Shown in pieces: positions 50,191-59,696 of a stretch of 64,000 bases of DNA; position 1 is the first letter of the stretch, and each line of letters begins with the position of its first letter. The stretch is taken from NCBI RefSeq assembly GCF_018398395.1, contig NZ_JAHCBF010000007.1, positions 1 to 64,000 on the forward strand, in the 5' to 3' direction. Origin of the DNA: Croceicoccus gelatinilyticus (GTDB lineage Bacteria; Pseudomonadota; Alphaproteobacteria; Sphingomonadales; Sphingomonadaceae). Position numbers and translations under genes: made by a program. The notes below the pieces were generated by a model, which did not search any database, had not been told where the DNA came from, and saw nothing but the letters and a program-made list of their open reading frames with translations.

Positions 50191-50271
50191 TATTCTGTGT
50201 CGCTTAGTTCGCCCCTGAATTTGGGTTGGGAGAGAGAGGCTCGAGTGCACGTCACTCGGGCCCATTTTCTT
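50182..50271 (+). promoter_or_regulatory. ilvB promoter and leader hairpin
   Basis: TTGACA (50182-50187), 17 bases, TAGTTC form a moderate promoter overlapping the miaA stop. In the leader GGCTCGAGTG / CACTCGGGCC (50238-50247 and 50253-50262) makes a 10-bp stem followed by CATTTTCTT, resembling an attenuator-type terminator 30 bases before ilvB. A 14-codon ORF from GTG 50245 with a purine-rich site upstream overlaps the stem but carries no run of branched-chain codons. Confidence 0.45.
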
Positions 50272-50301
50272 GACCGACCCCTTTGTTGACGGAGACGAAC
50301 A

Positions 50302-52041
50302 GTGACCGAGCGCAGCGGCGCCGACATCTTGATGGACACCCTTGTCGAACAGGGAGTCGAAGTAGTCTTCGGCTACCCCGGCGGCGCCGTGCTTCCCATC
50401 TATGATGCGCTGTTCAACGACAATCGCATCCGCCACATCCTCGTGCGGCACGAAGCTGGCGCGGCACATGCTGCCGAAGGTTACGCACGTTCGACCGGCA
50501 AGCCCGGCGTTGTTCTTGTCACCTCGGGCCCCGGCGCGACCAATGCGGTCACCGGCATTGCGGATGCCTTCATGGACTCGATCCCGATGGTCGTCCTGAC
50601 CGGACAGGTCGCAACCGCGATGATCGGCACCGACGCTTTCCAGGAAGCGGACACGGTCGGCATCACGCGCCACTGCACGAAGCATAACTACCTCGTGAAG
50701 GACCCGGCAGACCTTGCCGCGACGATCAACGAGGCATTCAAGATCGCCACGACCGGCCGCCCCGGCCCTGTCGTTATCGACATTCCGAAGGACGTTCAGG
50801 TCGCCAGCGCGCCTGCCAACCAGACGGAACCGCGCTCGCGCTTCAACCCGCCGACGACCGGCGCGCCCGAAGCCATCGCCCAAGCCGTTGCCATGCTGGC
50901 CGCGGCCGAGGCTCCGGTTCTTTATACCGGCGGCGGCATCATCAATTCCGGGCCCGAGGCTTCGGAACTGCTGCGCGAGCTTCAGGACCTGTGCGGTGCG
51001 CCGCTGACCAGCACGCTGATGGGCCTTGGCGCCTTTCCCGCGCAGAACAAGGCGTGGCTGGGCATGCTGGGCATGCACGGCACGTACGAAGCCAACATGG
51101 CGATGAACCGTGCCGATCTCATCATCAGCGTCGGCGCGCGCTTCGATGACCGTGTCACCGGCCGGATCGAGGATTTCGCCCCGAACGCGAAGAAGATCCA
51201 TATCGACATCGACCGTTCGTCGATCAACAAAACGGTTCAGGTCGACCTGCCGATCATCGGCGACTGCACGCTCGTCCTGCGGCAGATGATTGACGAGTGG
51301 AAATCGAGCGACGCTTCGGCCCAGAACCTGTCGGAATGGTACGCCCGTATCGACGGCTGGCGCGCGCGCAACTCGCTCGCCTATCCGCAGTCCGAAGAAG
51401 AGATCATGCCGCAGCTGGCGATCGAGCGCCTGTTCGAGCTGACCAAGCAGTACGATCCGATCATCACGACCGAAGTCGGCCAGCACCAGATGTGGGCGGC
51501 CCAGCACTTCCACTTCTTCGCGCCGAACAAGTGGCTGACGAGCGGCGGTCTCGGCACGATGGGTTACGGCCTTCCCGCCGCGATCGGTGCGCAGTTGGGC
51601 AATCCCGAGGCGCTGGTCATCGACGTTGCGGGCGAAGCCTCGATCCAGATGAACATCCAGGAACTCGGCACGGCGAGCCAGTATCGCCTGCCGGTCAAGG
51701 TCTTCATCCTGAACAACGAATACATGGGCATGGTCCGCCAGTGGCAGGAACTGACCTATGAATCGCGGTATTCGAACTCCTATTCGGACTCGCTGCCCGA
51801 TTTCGTGAAGCTAGCCGAGGCCTATGGCTGGAAGGGCATCGTGATCGAAAATCTCGACGATCTGGACGCCGGCATTCAGGCCATGATCGATCATGACGGT
51901 CCGGTCATCGTCGACTGCCGCGTTGCCAAGCTGGCGAACTGCCTGCCGATGTTCCGGTCGGGTGCGCCGCATACCGAAATGATCATGTACGGCGACGACA
52001 CGCAGCGCGAAGTCACTGCCGAAGCGAAGGCGTCCGTCTGA
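50302..52041 (+). CDS. ilvB: Acetolactate synthase large subunit
   Basis: First common step of valine, leucine and isoleucine synthesis; thiamine diphosphate and FAD enzyme. 579 residues: FGYPGGAVLPIYDAL, RHEAGAAHAAEGYARSTGKPGVV with the catalytic Glu (about 48), the FAD-binding middle domain, and the C-terminal TPP motif GYGLPAAIGAQ ... VAGEASIQMN. In that motif Glu replaces the Asp of the textbook GDG pattern, a change I believe occurs in other alphaproteobacterial enzymes. Starts with GTG. Overlaps ilvN by one base. Confidence 0.96.
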   Translation: MTERSGADILMDTLVEQGVEVVFGYPGGAVLPIYDALFNDNRIRHILVRHEAGAAHAAEGYARSTGKPGVVLVTSGPGATNAVTGIADAFMDSIPMVVLTGQVATAMIGTDAFQEADTVGITRHCTKHNYLVKDPADLAATINEAFKIATTGRPGPVVIDIPKDVQVASAPANQTEPRSRFNPPTTGAPEAIAQAVAMLAAAEAPVLYTGGGIINSGPEASELLRELQDLCGAPLTSTLMGLGAFPAQNKAWLGMLGMHGTYEANMAMNRADLIISVGARFDDRVTGRIEDFAPNAKKIHIDIDRSSINKTVQVDLPIIGDCTLVLRQMIDEWKSSDASAQNLSEWYARIDGWRARNSLAYPQSEEEIMPQLAIERLFELTKQYDPIITTEVGQHQMWAAQHFHFFAPNKWLTSGGLGTMGYGLPAAIGAQLGNPEALVIDVAGEASIQMNIQELGTASQYRLPVKVFILNNEYMGMVRQWQELTYESRYSNSYSDSLPDFVKLAEAYGWKGIVIENLDDLDAGIQAMIDHDGPVIVDCRVAKLANCLPMFRSGAPHTEMIMYGDDTQREVTAEAKASV

Positions 52042-52556
52042 TGAAGATCCAGCATCGTGAGCAGGAACGCCACGTCCTTGCCATCACCGTCGACAATGAA
52101 AGCGGCATCCTCGCCAAGATCGCGGGCCTTTTCACCGCGCGCGGCTACAACATCGATTCGCTGACGGTTGCCGACATTTCGGAAAACCATAACGTCAGCC
52201 GGATCACGATCGTGACCCACGGTCCGCCCGCAGTGATCGACCAGATCCATGCGCAGCTCGAACGGCTGGTGCCGGTTCACAAGGTCTCGGACCTTACCGA
52301 ACTGGGCCCGCACGTCGAACGCGAACTCGCGCTCGTGAAAGTTGCCGGCAAGGGCGACAACCGGGTCGAGGCGCTGCGCCTTGCCGACGTTTATCGCGCC
52401 AAGGTGGTGGATTCCACGACCGAGAGTTTCATCTTCGAAATCACCGGCGCCCCTGAGAAGATCGACAGTTTCGTTGCCCTGATGCGCGAACTAGGTCTGG
52501 TCGAAGTAGGCCGCACCGGCATCGTGGGCATGATGCGCGGCGTGAACGGGGCCTGA
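52041..52556 (+). CDS. ilvN: Acetolactate synthase small (regulatory) subunit
   Basis: Binds valine and activates the large subunit. 171 residues: an N-terminal ACT domain (HVLAITVDNESGILAKIAGLFTARGYNIDSLTV) and a C-terminal ALS_ss_C domain (FIFEITGAPEKIDSFVALMRELGLVEVGRTG). TGATG couples it to ilvB. Confidence 0.95.
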   Translation: MKIQHREQERHVLAITVDNESGILAKIAGLFTARGYNIDSLTVADISENHNVSRITIVTHGPPAVIDQIHAQLERLVPVHKVSDLTELGPHVERELALVKVAGKGDNRVEALRLADVYRAKVVDSTTESFIFEITGAPEKIDSFVALMRELGLVEVGRTGIVGMMRGVNGA

Positions 52557-52616
52557 TTTCGTTCCAAACGATACATTTGAAGCAACCATCCAACACAGCT
52601 ATGCGCCGCTGCGTAA

Positions 52617-53684
<1,068 letters not shown>

Positions 53685-53722
53685 TCCTTTCGCGCTTCGG
53701 CGCGGATTGACGGACAGAACGG

Positions 53723-53755
53723 CCCGCCGGATCACTGTGATCCGGCGGGTCTTTT
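53723..53755 (+). terminator. Terminator of the ilv operon
   Basis: CCCGCCGGATCA / TGATCCGGCGGG, a perfect 12-bp stem, followed by TCTTTT. Confidence 0.9.
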
Positions 53756-53867
53756 CGTTGATACACGCAAATTTTTCGGGCGGTTACACCGTTGTACCTA
53801 ATTGAAGGCGAGCGATGGCTCGCCCAATTTCCCTTTCGGGAGTGCAAACTCAACAAAGGGAAACCCG

Positions 53868-54518
53868 ATGAAGCGACTGACCACTACTGCAATTCTCGCT
53901 GCCGCCGGCCTCGCCGTGGCTGCCCCCGTCCTTGCCGACAACCACGAAGAAGCCAGCCTGCCCGGCGTCGTCGACGTCTCGCGCGTGACCGCTGGCACGT
54001 ACGCGACCGACCCCAGCCACACGCTCGTCGGCTGGCGCGTGAACCACTTTGGCTTCAACGACTACTTCGGTATTTTCGGCGATGTGACCGGCACTCTGGA
54101 CCTCGATCCGGCCGATCCCGCTGCCGCGCAGCTTGACGTCACGATCCCGATCGCGTCGGTTGCGCTGGCTTCGGAAGGCCTGAAGGAACACCTCCTGCGC
54201 CCCGGTTCGGATGGTGCGGCACCCGACTTCTTCGGCCCGGAACCGGCCCCTGCCCGCTTCGTCTCGACTTCCGTCACGCCGACTGGCGATACGACCGCAC
54301 AGATCGTCGGCGATCTCACCATGAATGGCGTGACCGCTCCCGTGATGATCAGTGCCAAGTTCACTGGCGCGGGCGCAAACCCGATGAGCCAGGCCGAAAC
54401 CGTCGGCTTCGAAGGCCGCGCGATGCTGAAGCGCAGCACGTTCGGCATCACGACTTTTGCTCCGATGGTGTCTGACGAGGTCGAACTCGACATCACGATC
54501 GCTTTCGAAAAGCAGTAA
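53868..54518 (+). CDS. YceI-family periplasmic protein
   Basis: A 216-residue lipocalin-like barrel that binds polyisoprenoids. Signal peptide MKRLTTTAILAAAGLAVAAPVLA, then YATDPSHTLVGWRVNHFGFNDYFGIFGDVTGTLDL in pieces, typical of YceI, and KRSTFGITTFAPMVSDEVELDI at the C-terminus. AAAGGGAAA precedes the ATG at 53868. Homologues respond to alkaline pH or membrane stress. No operon partner; a strong hairpin follows. Confidence 0.92.
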   Translation: MKRLTTTAILAAAGLAVAAPVLADNHEEASLPGVVDVSRVTAGTYATDPSHTLVGWRVNHFGFNDYFGIFGDVTGTLDLDPADPAAAQLDVTIPIASVALASEGLKEHLLRPGSDGAAPDFFGPEPAPARFVSTSVTPTGDTTAQIVGDLTMNGVTAPVMISAKFTGAGANPMSQAETVGFEGRAMLKRSTFGITTFAPMVSDEVELDITIAFEKQ

Positions 54519-54526
54519 TGTCCCCC

Positions 54527-54557
54527 GGTCCGGCGCGTTCCCCCGTCGCGCCGGACC
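54527..54557 (+). terminator. Strong hairpin after yceI-type gene
   Basis: GGTCCGGCGCG / CGCGCCGGACC, perfect 11-bp stem with a 9-base loop, but followed by ACCCCCTTCG rather than T. It may stabilise the 3' end or act with another terminator. Confidence 0.5.
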
Positions 54558-54622
54558 ACCCCCTTCGCAAATGCCGCCCCTTGCGTTAGGCCTGCGATCG
54601 GGTCGGCAAGTTGGGGGCAATC

Positions 54623-56056
54623 ATGAAATTTCGGATCACGGGTCCGCTATTCGCGGGGCTTACGCTGATAGCTGCTGCACCGGTTGCGGCAGAGCCTGTC
54701 CTGCTTCGAAATGTGCAGGTCCTCGATCTGAACGCGTCAGAGCCGTCGCCTGTCGCCGGACAATCCATCCTCATCGATCGAGGCACGATCGTTTCGGTCG
54801 GTGCGATGGACGAGACTGCGGCCCCCACAGATGCCCGCGTGATCGACGGCGAAAGCCGCGTAGTGATGCCCGGCCTTTACGACATGCACGTGCATATCTG
54901 GGACGAGGCGGAACTGGCCGCCAATCTCGCGCACGGGGTAACGACCGTGCGCAATGCCTCGGGCATGCCGTTCCATCTGCGTCTTATCGAACGGATCGAG
55001 AGCGGAGAACTTGCCGGACCGCGCCTGATCACGACGGGCCCGATCCTCAACAGCCACGGCCCGAACGGCCAGATCATCCATCAATACGTCGACACCGAAG
55101 CCGAAGCCCGCGAAGCCGTGCGCGGCCAGCACGCAGCCGGATTTCGCCGGATCAAGGTCTACTCGAACCTCACGCCGGAGGCCTGGCACGGTATCAAGGC
55201 CGAGGCCGATATGCTTGGCATGACGATCATGGGCCACACGCCCGAAGGCCGCCGCACGGCAGGGATGCCTTACGAGAAGGCGTTCGATATTGCATTCGAA
55301 GAGATGCTCGATGAGGGTTTCGTGACCCTCGAACATACCGAAAGCATCGTCTGGCATGGTCTTCGCGACGGACGCGATCCTTATGCGGCAAAGGCGCTCG
55401 CGGAAAAGATCGCCGTGGCAAGCGTTGCGGTCGATCCCACGCTGGTCGCGTTCTACAACCTGCTGCGCACGGCAGAGACCAAAGGCGAATATGTCTCGCG
55501 CCCCGGCACCGAGTGGCTCAATCCCATGCTCGTCACGCAGGAGCAGGAGAACTACGACCGCTGGACAAACGAAAACGTCGCCCGCGCGCGCGAGGCGTTC
55601 GAGTTCTACAAGCTGATGACCAAGGCCATGCACGATGCCGGAGTGACGCTGGTCGCCGGAAGCGATGCGGGCATTTATGCAAACCCGGCGGGGCTCTCGC
55701 TGATCGACGAGTTGAACTTGCTGGCCGAGGCTGGACTGTCTCCGCTTGAAGTCTTGAAAACCGCCACGGTCAACGCAGCCAACGTTCTTAAGGAGGCTGA
55801 AACGCATGCTTGCATTGCCGCAGGTTGTGCCGCCGACCTGCTCCTGCTCGACGCTGATCCTGCGCAGTCGCTCGCAACGCTCTCGGATCCCGCGCTGGTC
55901 ATCGCGCAGGGCAAAGTCCACGACCGCAAAGCGCTGGCCGATCTTAAGGTCCTTGCTGCAAAGGCCGATCTCGCCCGCACGCAGACCAACGTGATCGAGG
56001 GTTTGCAGGCGCAAGGGGCTGACGTAACGCCGCTGCTCCAAGGCGCGGGCGGCTGA
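54623..56056 (+). CDS. Exported amidohydrolase-family protein
   Basis: A 477-residue metal-dependent hydrolase with a signal peptide (LTLIAAAPVAAEP). Motifs: VMPGLYDMHVHIWDE with the metal-binding HxH (about 89-91), KVYSNLTP with the likely bridging Lys, MGHTPE, LEHTES and GSDAGIYANP with the last metal Asp. The family (imidazolonepropionase/prolidase-like secreted amidohydrolases) cleaves dipeptides or cyclic amides; substrate is not predictable. Starts at the ATG at 54623, or the ATG four codons upstream. Confidence 0.88.
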   Translation: MKFRITGPLFAGLTLIAAAPVAAEPVLLRNVQVLDLNASEPSPVAGQSILIDRGTIVSVGAMDETAAPTDARVIDGESRVVMPGLYDMHVHIWDEAELAANLAHGVTTVRNASGMPFHLRLIERIESGELAGPRLITTGPILNSHGPNGQIIHQYVDTEAEAREAVRGQHAAGFRRIKVYSNLTPEAWHGIKAEADMLGMTIMGHTPEGRRTAGMPYEKAFDIAFEEMLDEGFVTLEHTESIVWHGLRDGRDPYAAKALAEKIAVASVAVDPTLVAFYNLLRTAETKGEYVSRPGTEWLNPMLVTQEQENYDRWTNENVARAREAFEFYKLMTKAMHDAGVTLVAGSDAGIYANPAGLSLIDELNLLAEAGLSPLEVLKTATVNAANVLKEAETHACIAAGCAADLLLLDADPAQSLATLSDPALVIAQGKVHDRKALADLKVLAAKADLARTQTNVIEGLQAQGADVTPLLQGAGG

Positions 56057-56178
56057 CCCTCGGCCCCCGTGTCACGTCGTAATCGAATTCTTCAGGTTTC
56101 AAACGTTACTATCTGGCAGAAATCCGCCAGATTCGGGTCTGGACAAAGAGGAATCGAGCGACCATAGCCGCTTTCGAA

Positions 56179-56244
56179 ATGACAGCGATTTACGCCCCTA
56201 CGGCCCTAGGCCTGCTGCTTCGACTTACTCGCCCTCGGGCGTGA
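56179..56244 (+). CDS. leuL: leuA leader peptide (leucine-rich)
   Basis: A 21-residue ORF from ATG 56179, reading MTAIYAPTA then LGLLLRL and ending RPRA. Five of its residues are Leu in a seven-residue block, with codons CTA, CTG, CTG, CTT and CTT. It lies 87 bases before leuA, and its end can base-pair with sequence near leuA, the layout of ribosome-mediated attenuation. There is no good Shine-Dalgarno close to the ATG, so a leaderless transcript starting near it is possible. Confidence 0.7.
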   Translation: MTAIYAPTALGLLLRLTRPRA

Positions 56245-56285
56245 CCCTTGCGCTGTCCGCTGGCGGCGCACCTGTCGCCCGGGGG
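56232..56285 (+). promoter_or_regulatory. Alternative hairpins of the leuA attenuator
   Basis: CCCTCGGGCG (56232-56241, end of the leader ORF) can pair with CGCCCGGGGG (56276-56285) with one G-T pair. The latter segment can instead pair through CGCC with GGCG at 56262-56265. These are mutually exclusive, as expected for leader control, but no T run follows, so classical rho-independent attenuation is not clear. Upstream, ATCTGGC / GCCAGAT (56111-56132) forms another perfect hairpin. Confidence 0.45.
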
Positions 56286-56331
56286 ATCGAAAGCCACCTT
56301 ACCCAGTCGAATTAGCCAAGAAGTTCCTGTC

Positions 56332-58038
56332 ATGACCCAAGCTACTACCGGCCAGGCGCCTACCGGGATGTTGAAAGACCCCTCGCGCAAATACCGCGCG
56401 TTTCCGCAGATCGACATCGCCGATCGCCAGTGGCCCTCGCGCACGATCACCAAGCCGCCGCGCTGGCTCTCCACCGACATGCGCGACGGTAATCAGTCGC
56501 TCATCGATCCGATGGACAGCGTGAAGAAGAACCGCTTCTTCGACCTGCTGGTCAAGGTCGGCCTGAAAGAGATCGAAGTCGGCTTCCCCGCCGCCGGTGC
56601 GACCGAATTCGACTTCATCCAGAACCTCGTGCGTTCGGGCCGCATTCCCGACGACGTCATGGTGCAGGTCCTGACGCAGAGCCGCGAGGACCTGATCCGC
56701 ACCAGCTTCGACAGCCTCGAAGGCGCGAAGCAGGCGATTGTGCACGTCTATAACGCGGTCTCGCCCGCGTGGCGCGACATCGTGTTCAAGATGAGCAGGG
56801 AAGAAGTGCGCGGCATCGCCCAGGCTGGCGCCAAGGTCATCCGTGACGAAGCGGGCAAGCGCCCCGGCACCGACTGGCACTTCGAATATTCGCCGGAGAC
56901 GTTCAGCACCGCCGAACTCGACTTCTCGATTGAGTGCTGCGAGGCGGTGATGCAGATCCTGCAGCCTACGCCCGAACGTCCGATCATCCTGAACCTGCCG
57001 GCAACGGTCGAGTGTGCGACACCCAACATCTACGCCGACCAGATCGAGTATTTCTGCCGCAACCTGCCCAACCGTGAGAGCGCGATCGTATCGCTGCACA
57101 CGCATAACGACCGCGGCACCGGCGTAGCTGCGGCGGAACTGGGCATCATGGCGGGCGCGGACCGCGTCGAAGGCTGCCTGTTCGGCAATGGCGAGCGGAC
57201 GGGCAACTGCTGCCTCGTGACCGTGGCGCTCAACATGTACACGCAAGGGGTCGATCCCGGCCTCGACTTTTCGGACATCGACGAGGTGATCGAGACGGTC
57301 GAGTACTGCAACCAGATCCCCGTCCACCAGCGCCACCCCTATGGCGGCGAACTGGTCTTCACCGCGTTTTCGGGCAGCCATCAGGACGCGATCAAGAAGG
57401 GCTTCGAGGCGCACGACAAGCAGAACGACGAGCAGTGGCGCGTGCCTTACCTGCCGATCGACCCTGCCGACCTCGGCCGCAATTACGAGGCCGTGATCCG
57501 CGTCAATTCGCAGTCCGGCAAGGGCGGTTTTGCCTGGGTGCTGGAGCAGGACAAGGGCCTGAAGCTGCCCAAGCGGATGCAGGCCCACTTCTCCAAGGCG
57601 GTGCAGCGAATGGCCGACGAAACCGGGCGCGAGCTGAATGCCGAGGATATCTGGACGACGTTCCGCCACGAATACCATCTGTCGCGTCCGCAGCACTTCC
57701 AGCTCGTCGATTATGAAGAGCAGCGCGCCAAGGACGGCACGCGGGTGTTCTCCGGCACGATCAGCGAGGACGGCAAGGAGCGTACGGTATCGGGCCGTGG
57801 CAACGGGCTTATCTCGTCCGTGGTGGCAACGCTGTCGGACGCGTTCGGGATGAAACTCGAAGTGCTCGATTACTCCGAACACGCCCTTTCCAAGGGTTCG
57901 GACGCACGCGCAGCCGCCTATGTCGAGTGCATGACCGAGGCGGGCGATATCGTCTGGGGCGTTGGCATCAGTGCCGACGTTGCGACCGCGGGCGTGCGCG
58001 CCATTCTCAGCGCCGCAAACGCGACGCGCCCCGAATAA
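56332..58038 (+). CDS. leuA: 2-isopropylmalate synthase (type 2)
   Basis: Commits 2-ketoisovalerate to leucine by condensation with acetyl-CoA. 568 residues, the long type-2 form. Seen: PRWLSTDMRDGNQSLIDPM (catalytic Arg-Asp), EVGFPAAGATEFDF, SLHTHNDRGTGVAAAELG (metal His), GCLFGNGERTGN, and a C-terminal LeuA regulatory domain (about 430-560) that senses leucine. The start at 56332 gives MTQATTGQAPTG. Controlled in addition by the leucine-rich leader. Confidence 0.96.
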   Translation: MTQATTGQAPTGMLKDPSRKYRAFPQIDIADRQWPSRTITKPPRWLSTDMRDGNQSLIDPMDSVKKNRFFDLLVKVGLKEIEVGFPAAGATEFDFIQNLVRSGRIPDDVMVQVLTQSREDLIRTSFDSLEGAKQAIVHVYNAVSPAWRDIVFKMSREEVRGIAQAGAKVIRDEAGKRPGTDWHFEYSPETFSTAELDFSIECCEAVMQILQPTPERPIILNLPATVECATPNIYADQIEYFCRNLPNRESAIVSLHTHNDRGTGVAAAELGIMAGADRVEGCLFGNGERTGNCCLVTVALNMYTQGVDPGLDFSDIDEVIETVEYCNQIPVHQRHPYGGELVFTAFSGSHQDAIKKGFEAHDKQNDEQWRVPYLPIDPADLGRNYEAVIRVNSQSGKGGFAWVLEQDKGLKLPKRMQAHFSKAVQRMADETGRELNAEDIWTTFRHEYHLSRPQHFQLVDYEEQRAKDGTRVFSGTISEDGKERTVSGRGNGLISSVVATLSDAFGMKLEVLDYSEHALSKGSDARAAAYVECMTEAGDIVWGVGISADVATAGVRAILSAANATRPE

Positions 58039-58047
58039 CCTGGTTGA

Positions 58048-58077
58048 TGTCGGCGACGGGAGCACCTGTCGCCGACA
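58048..58077 (+). terminator. Hairpin after leuA
   Basis: TGTCGGCGAC / GTCGCCGACA, perfect 10-bp stem with a 10-base loop; no T run on either side. It sits between leuA and the convergent AHH gene and probably marks both 3' ends. Confidence 0.5.
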
Positions 58078-58379
58078 CGGCTACAGGCTGCCTACCGCGC
58101 CCCAAAGCACGTCGGCCATCGCATCCAGTTCGGAATAGTCCTTGTCGCGCCCGATCGGGTCGCGCCGGTTCAGCACGAACGGCCCATCGCCGCCCCTCTC
58201 CAGCCCACGCGCCAGACCGCGTTGGATAAGACGGATGCGCGCCAGGGCGACATCCCGTGCAAGCAGTTCATCACGACTGCGAGTGTGCGACCACTCCATT
58301 TCAACTGCGCCGACCCTTTCAAAGACCAGTTCGTTGTACACCCTGTGAGGTCCGCGATGCAGCGGCAGCCGGGCGTTTA

Positions 58380-59431
58380 GAGCGGTTTCCACACGATCTG
58401 ACTCAACGGGGATTCCCATTGCTGCGCTGATGTGATTCACGCTACCTGCTGGTGGCAGGAGGCCAGCTTGGATGGCACGAACGCTTTCACAGGACCTTCG
58501 AGACAGAGTTATTGCTGCGATTGATGGGGGCATGAGCTGCCGTGCGGCTGCGATGCATTTTGAGGTCAGCGCATCGAGCGCGATCCGCTGGCGGCAACGG
58601 GCACTTGAGCTTGGTCAGGCCGTTGCAAAACCGCGCGGCGGTGACCGGCATTCGGGCAAGATCGAGGCGCATGGCGGCTTCATCCGGGAGTTGATTGCTG
58701 AGCAGGGTGACATGACCCTAGTCGAGGTCCAGGCGCGGCTGATGGAGCGCGGCACGTCGGTCGGGATCGGCACGGTGCACCGCTTCTTCCAACGCCACGG
58801 GATCACGCGTAAAAAAAGACCGGGCACGCGATCGAGCAGGACCGTCCCGATGTCCTGAAGCAGAGGCGGCAGTGGTTCAACGGCCAGCTCGATCTGGAAC
58901 CGGAGCGCCTCGTGTTCATCGACGAGACGTGGACTGCCACAAACATGACCCGCAGCCACGGTCGCTGCGCCAGGGGCGAGCGTCTGCGGATGGGCTTCCC
59001 GCATGGTCACCGCAAAACCACCACGCTGGTCGCCGGGCTGCGCATGAGCGGAATGGTTGCGCCAATGGTGCTCGATGGTCCGATCAACGGCGACTGGTTC
59101 GAGGCCTATGTGACGCAAGTTCTCATACCCGAGCTTCGACCTGGCGATGTCGTGATCATGGACAATCTGTCGAGCCACAAGCGCGCATCGGTGCGTGAGC
59201 GGATCGAAGCAGCCGGCGCAACCCTGCGCTTCCTTCCGCCCTACAGCCCGGACTTCAATCCGATCGAGAAGGCGTTCTCCCGGCTCAAGGCCATGCTCCG
59301 AAAGGCGGGTGAGCGAACCGTCAGCGGCCTGTGGGACCTGATCGGCAAGCTCATCGACATCTTCCAGCCAGACGAATGCGCCAACTACTTCAGCTCGTGC
59401 GGATATGAACCGGAATGAACGAAAACCGCTC
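58380..59431 (+). mobile_element. Complete IS630-family insertion sequence
   Basis: 1052 bases between TA dinucleotides (58378-58379 and 59432-59433). Terminal inverted repeats begin GAGCGGTTT at both ends and diverge inward. The single transposase gene is read left to right in two frames. It lies in the AHH nuclease gene. A related element has its end at the left edge of this window. Confidence 0.92.
58472..59418 (+). CDS. IS630-family transposase, expressed by -1 frameshift
   Basis: The upstream frame (58472-58858) gives the HTH part (LSQDLRDRVIAAIDGGMSCRAAAMHF). At 58811-58817 there are seven A; slipping back one base continues as KTGHAIEQDRPDV and on into the catalytic part (to 59418). 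The product would be about 315 residues with the DDE triad: FIDETW, VIMDNLSSHK and FNPIEKAFSRLK. Two-frame transposases with A-rich slip sites are usual in this family, so I read it as functional, not broken. Without slipping, translation stops at 58858. Confidence 0.88.
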
Positions 59432-59696
59432 TAGAGCTGCCGCCTCCGTGCCCGGCAGCAAAACGCCGTTCACGTTGAAATCGTCGAACCACTCTCCATG
59501 CGGAGAAATCAAGGAGAACATCGCCGCGAAACTGCGACGGCCGAATGTCTGGCGCGGCAACAGGTGGTGTTTTTGCCATCCGCTGCGATAGCCGGTTCGG
59601 CCCCGCCTGTTCACACTGGCAAACCGGCGCACCGGTTCCGGCCTTCGGCAAGTCTGCGACGTCCCCCTTCCCATGCCGCTTCTTGGGAAGGCAGGT

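Larger units (their letters stand above)
58081..59674 (-). pseudogene. AHH-family (HNH/Endo VII superfamily) nuclease gene, split by an IS630 element
   Basis: Removing the IS (58380-59431) and one TA copy joins two ORFs in the same frame into one gene of about 179 codons (200 if the GTG at 59737 is the start). The N-terminal piece contains the hallmark QKHHLLPRQ (His pair encoded at about 59564-59569) and FDDFNVNGVLLPGTEAAA; the C-terminal piece starts NARLPLHRGPHRVYNELV, the usual end of the AHH fold. AHH domains are predicted metal-dependent nucleases, common in polymorphic toxins, but this is a small stand-alone protein with a helical tail. The insertion falls between those conserved blocks, so neither half should be active. 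It is otherwise undamaged, so the insertion looks recent. Confidence 0.75.

Noticed and set aside
50187-50207. A six-residue leader ORF (MIFCVA) before ilvB
   Set aside because: No ribosome-binding site, and it overlaps the miaA stop and the promoter spacer, so it would not be transcribed in full.
58472-59418. The IS630 transposase as a broken gene
   Set aside because: The frame change falls exactly at a run of seven A and the -1 frame continues the conserved sequence, the normal two-frame layout of this family.
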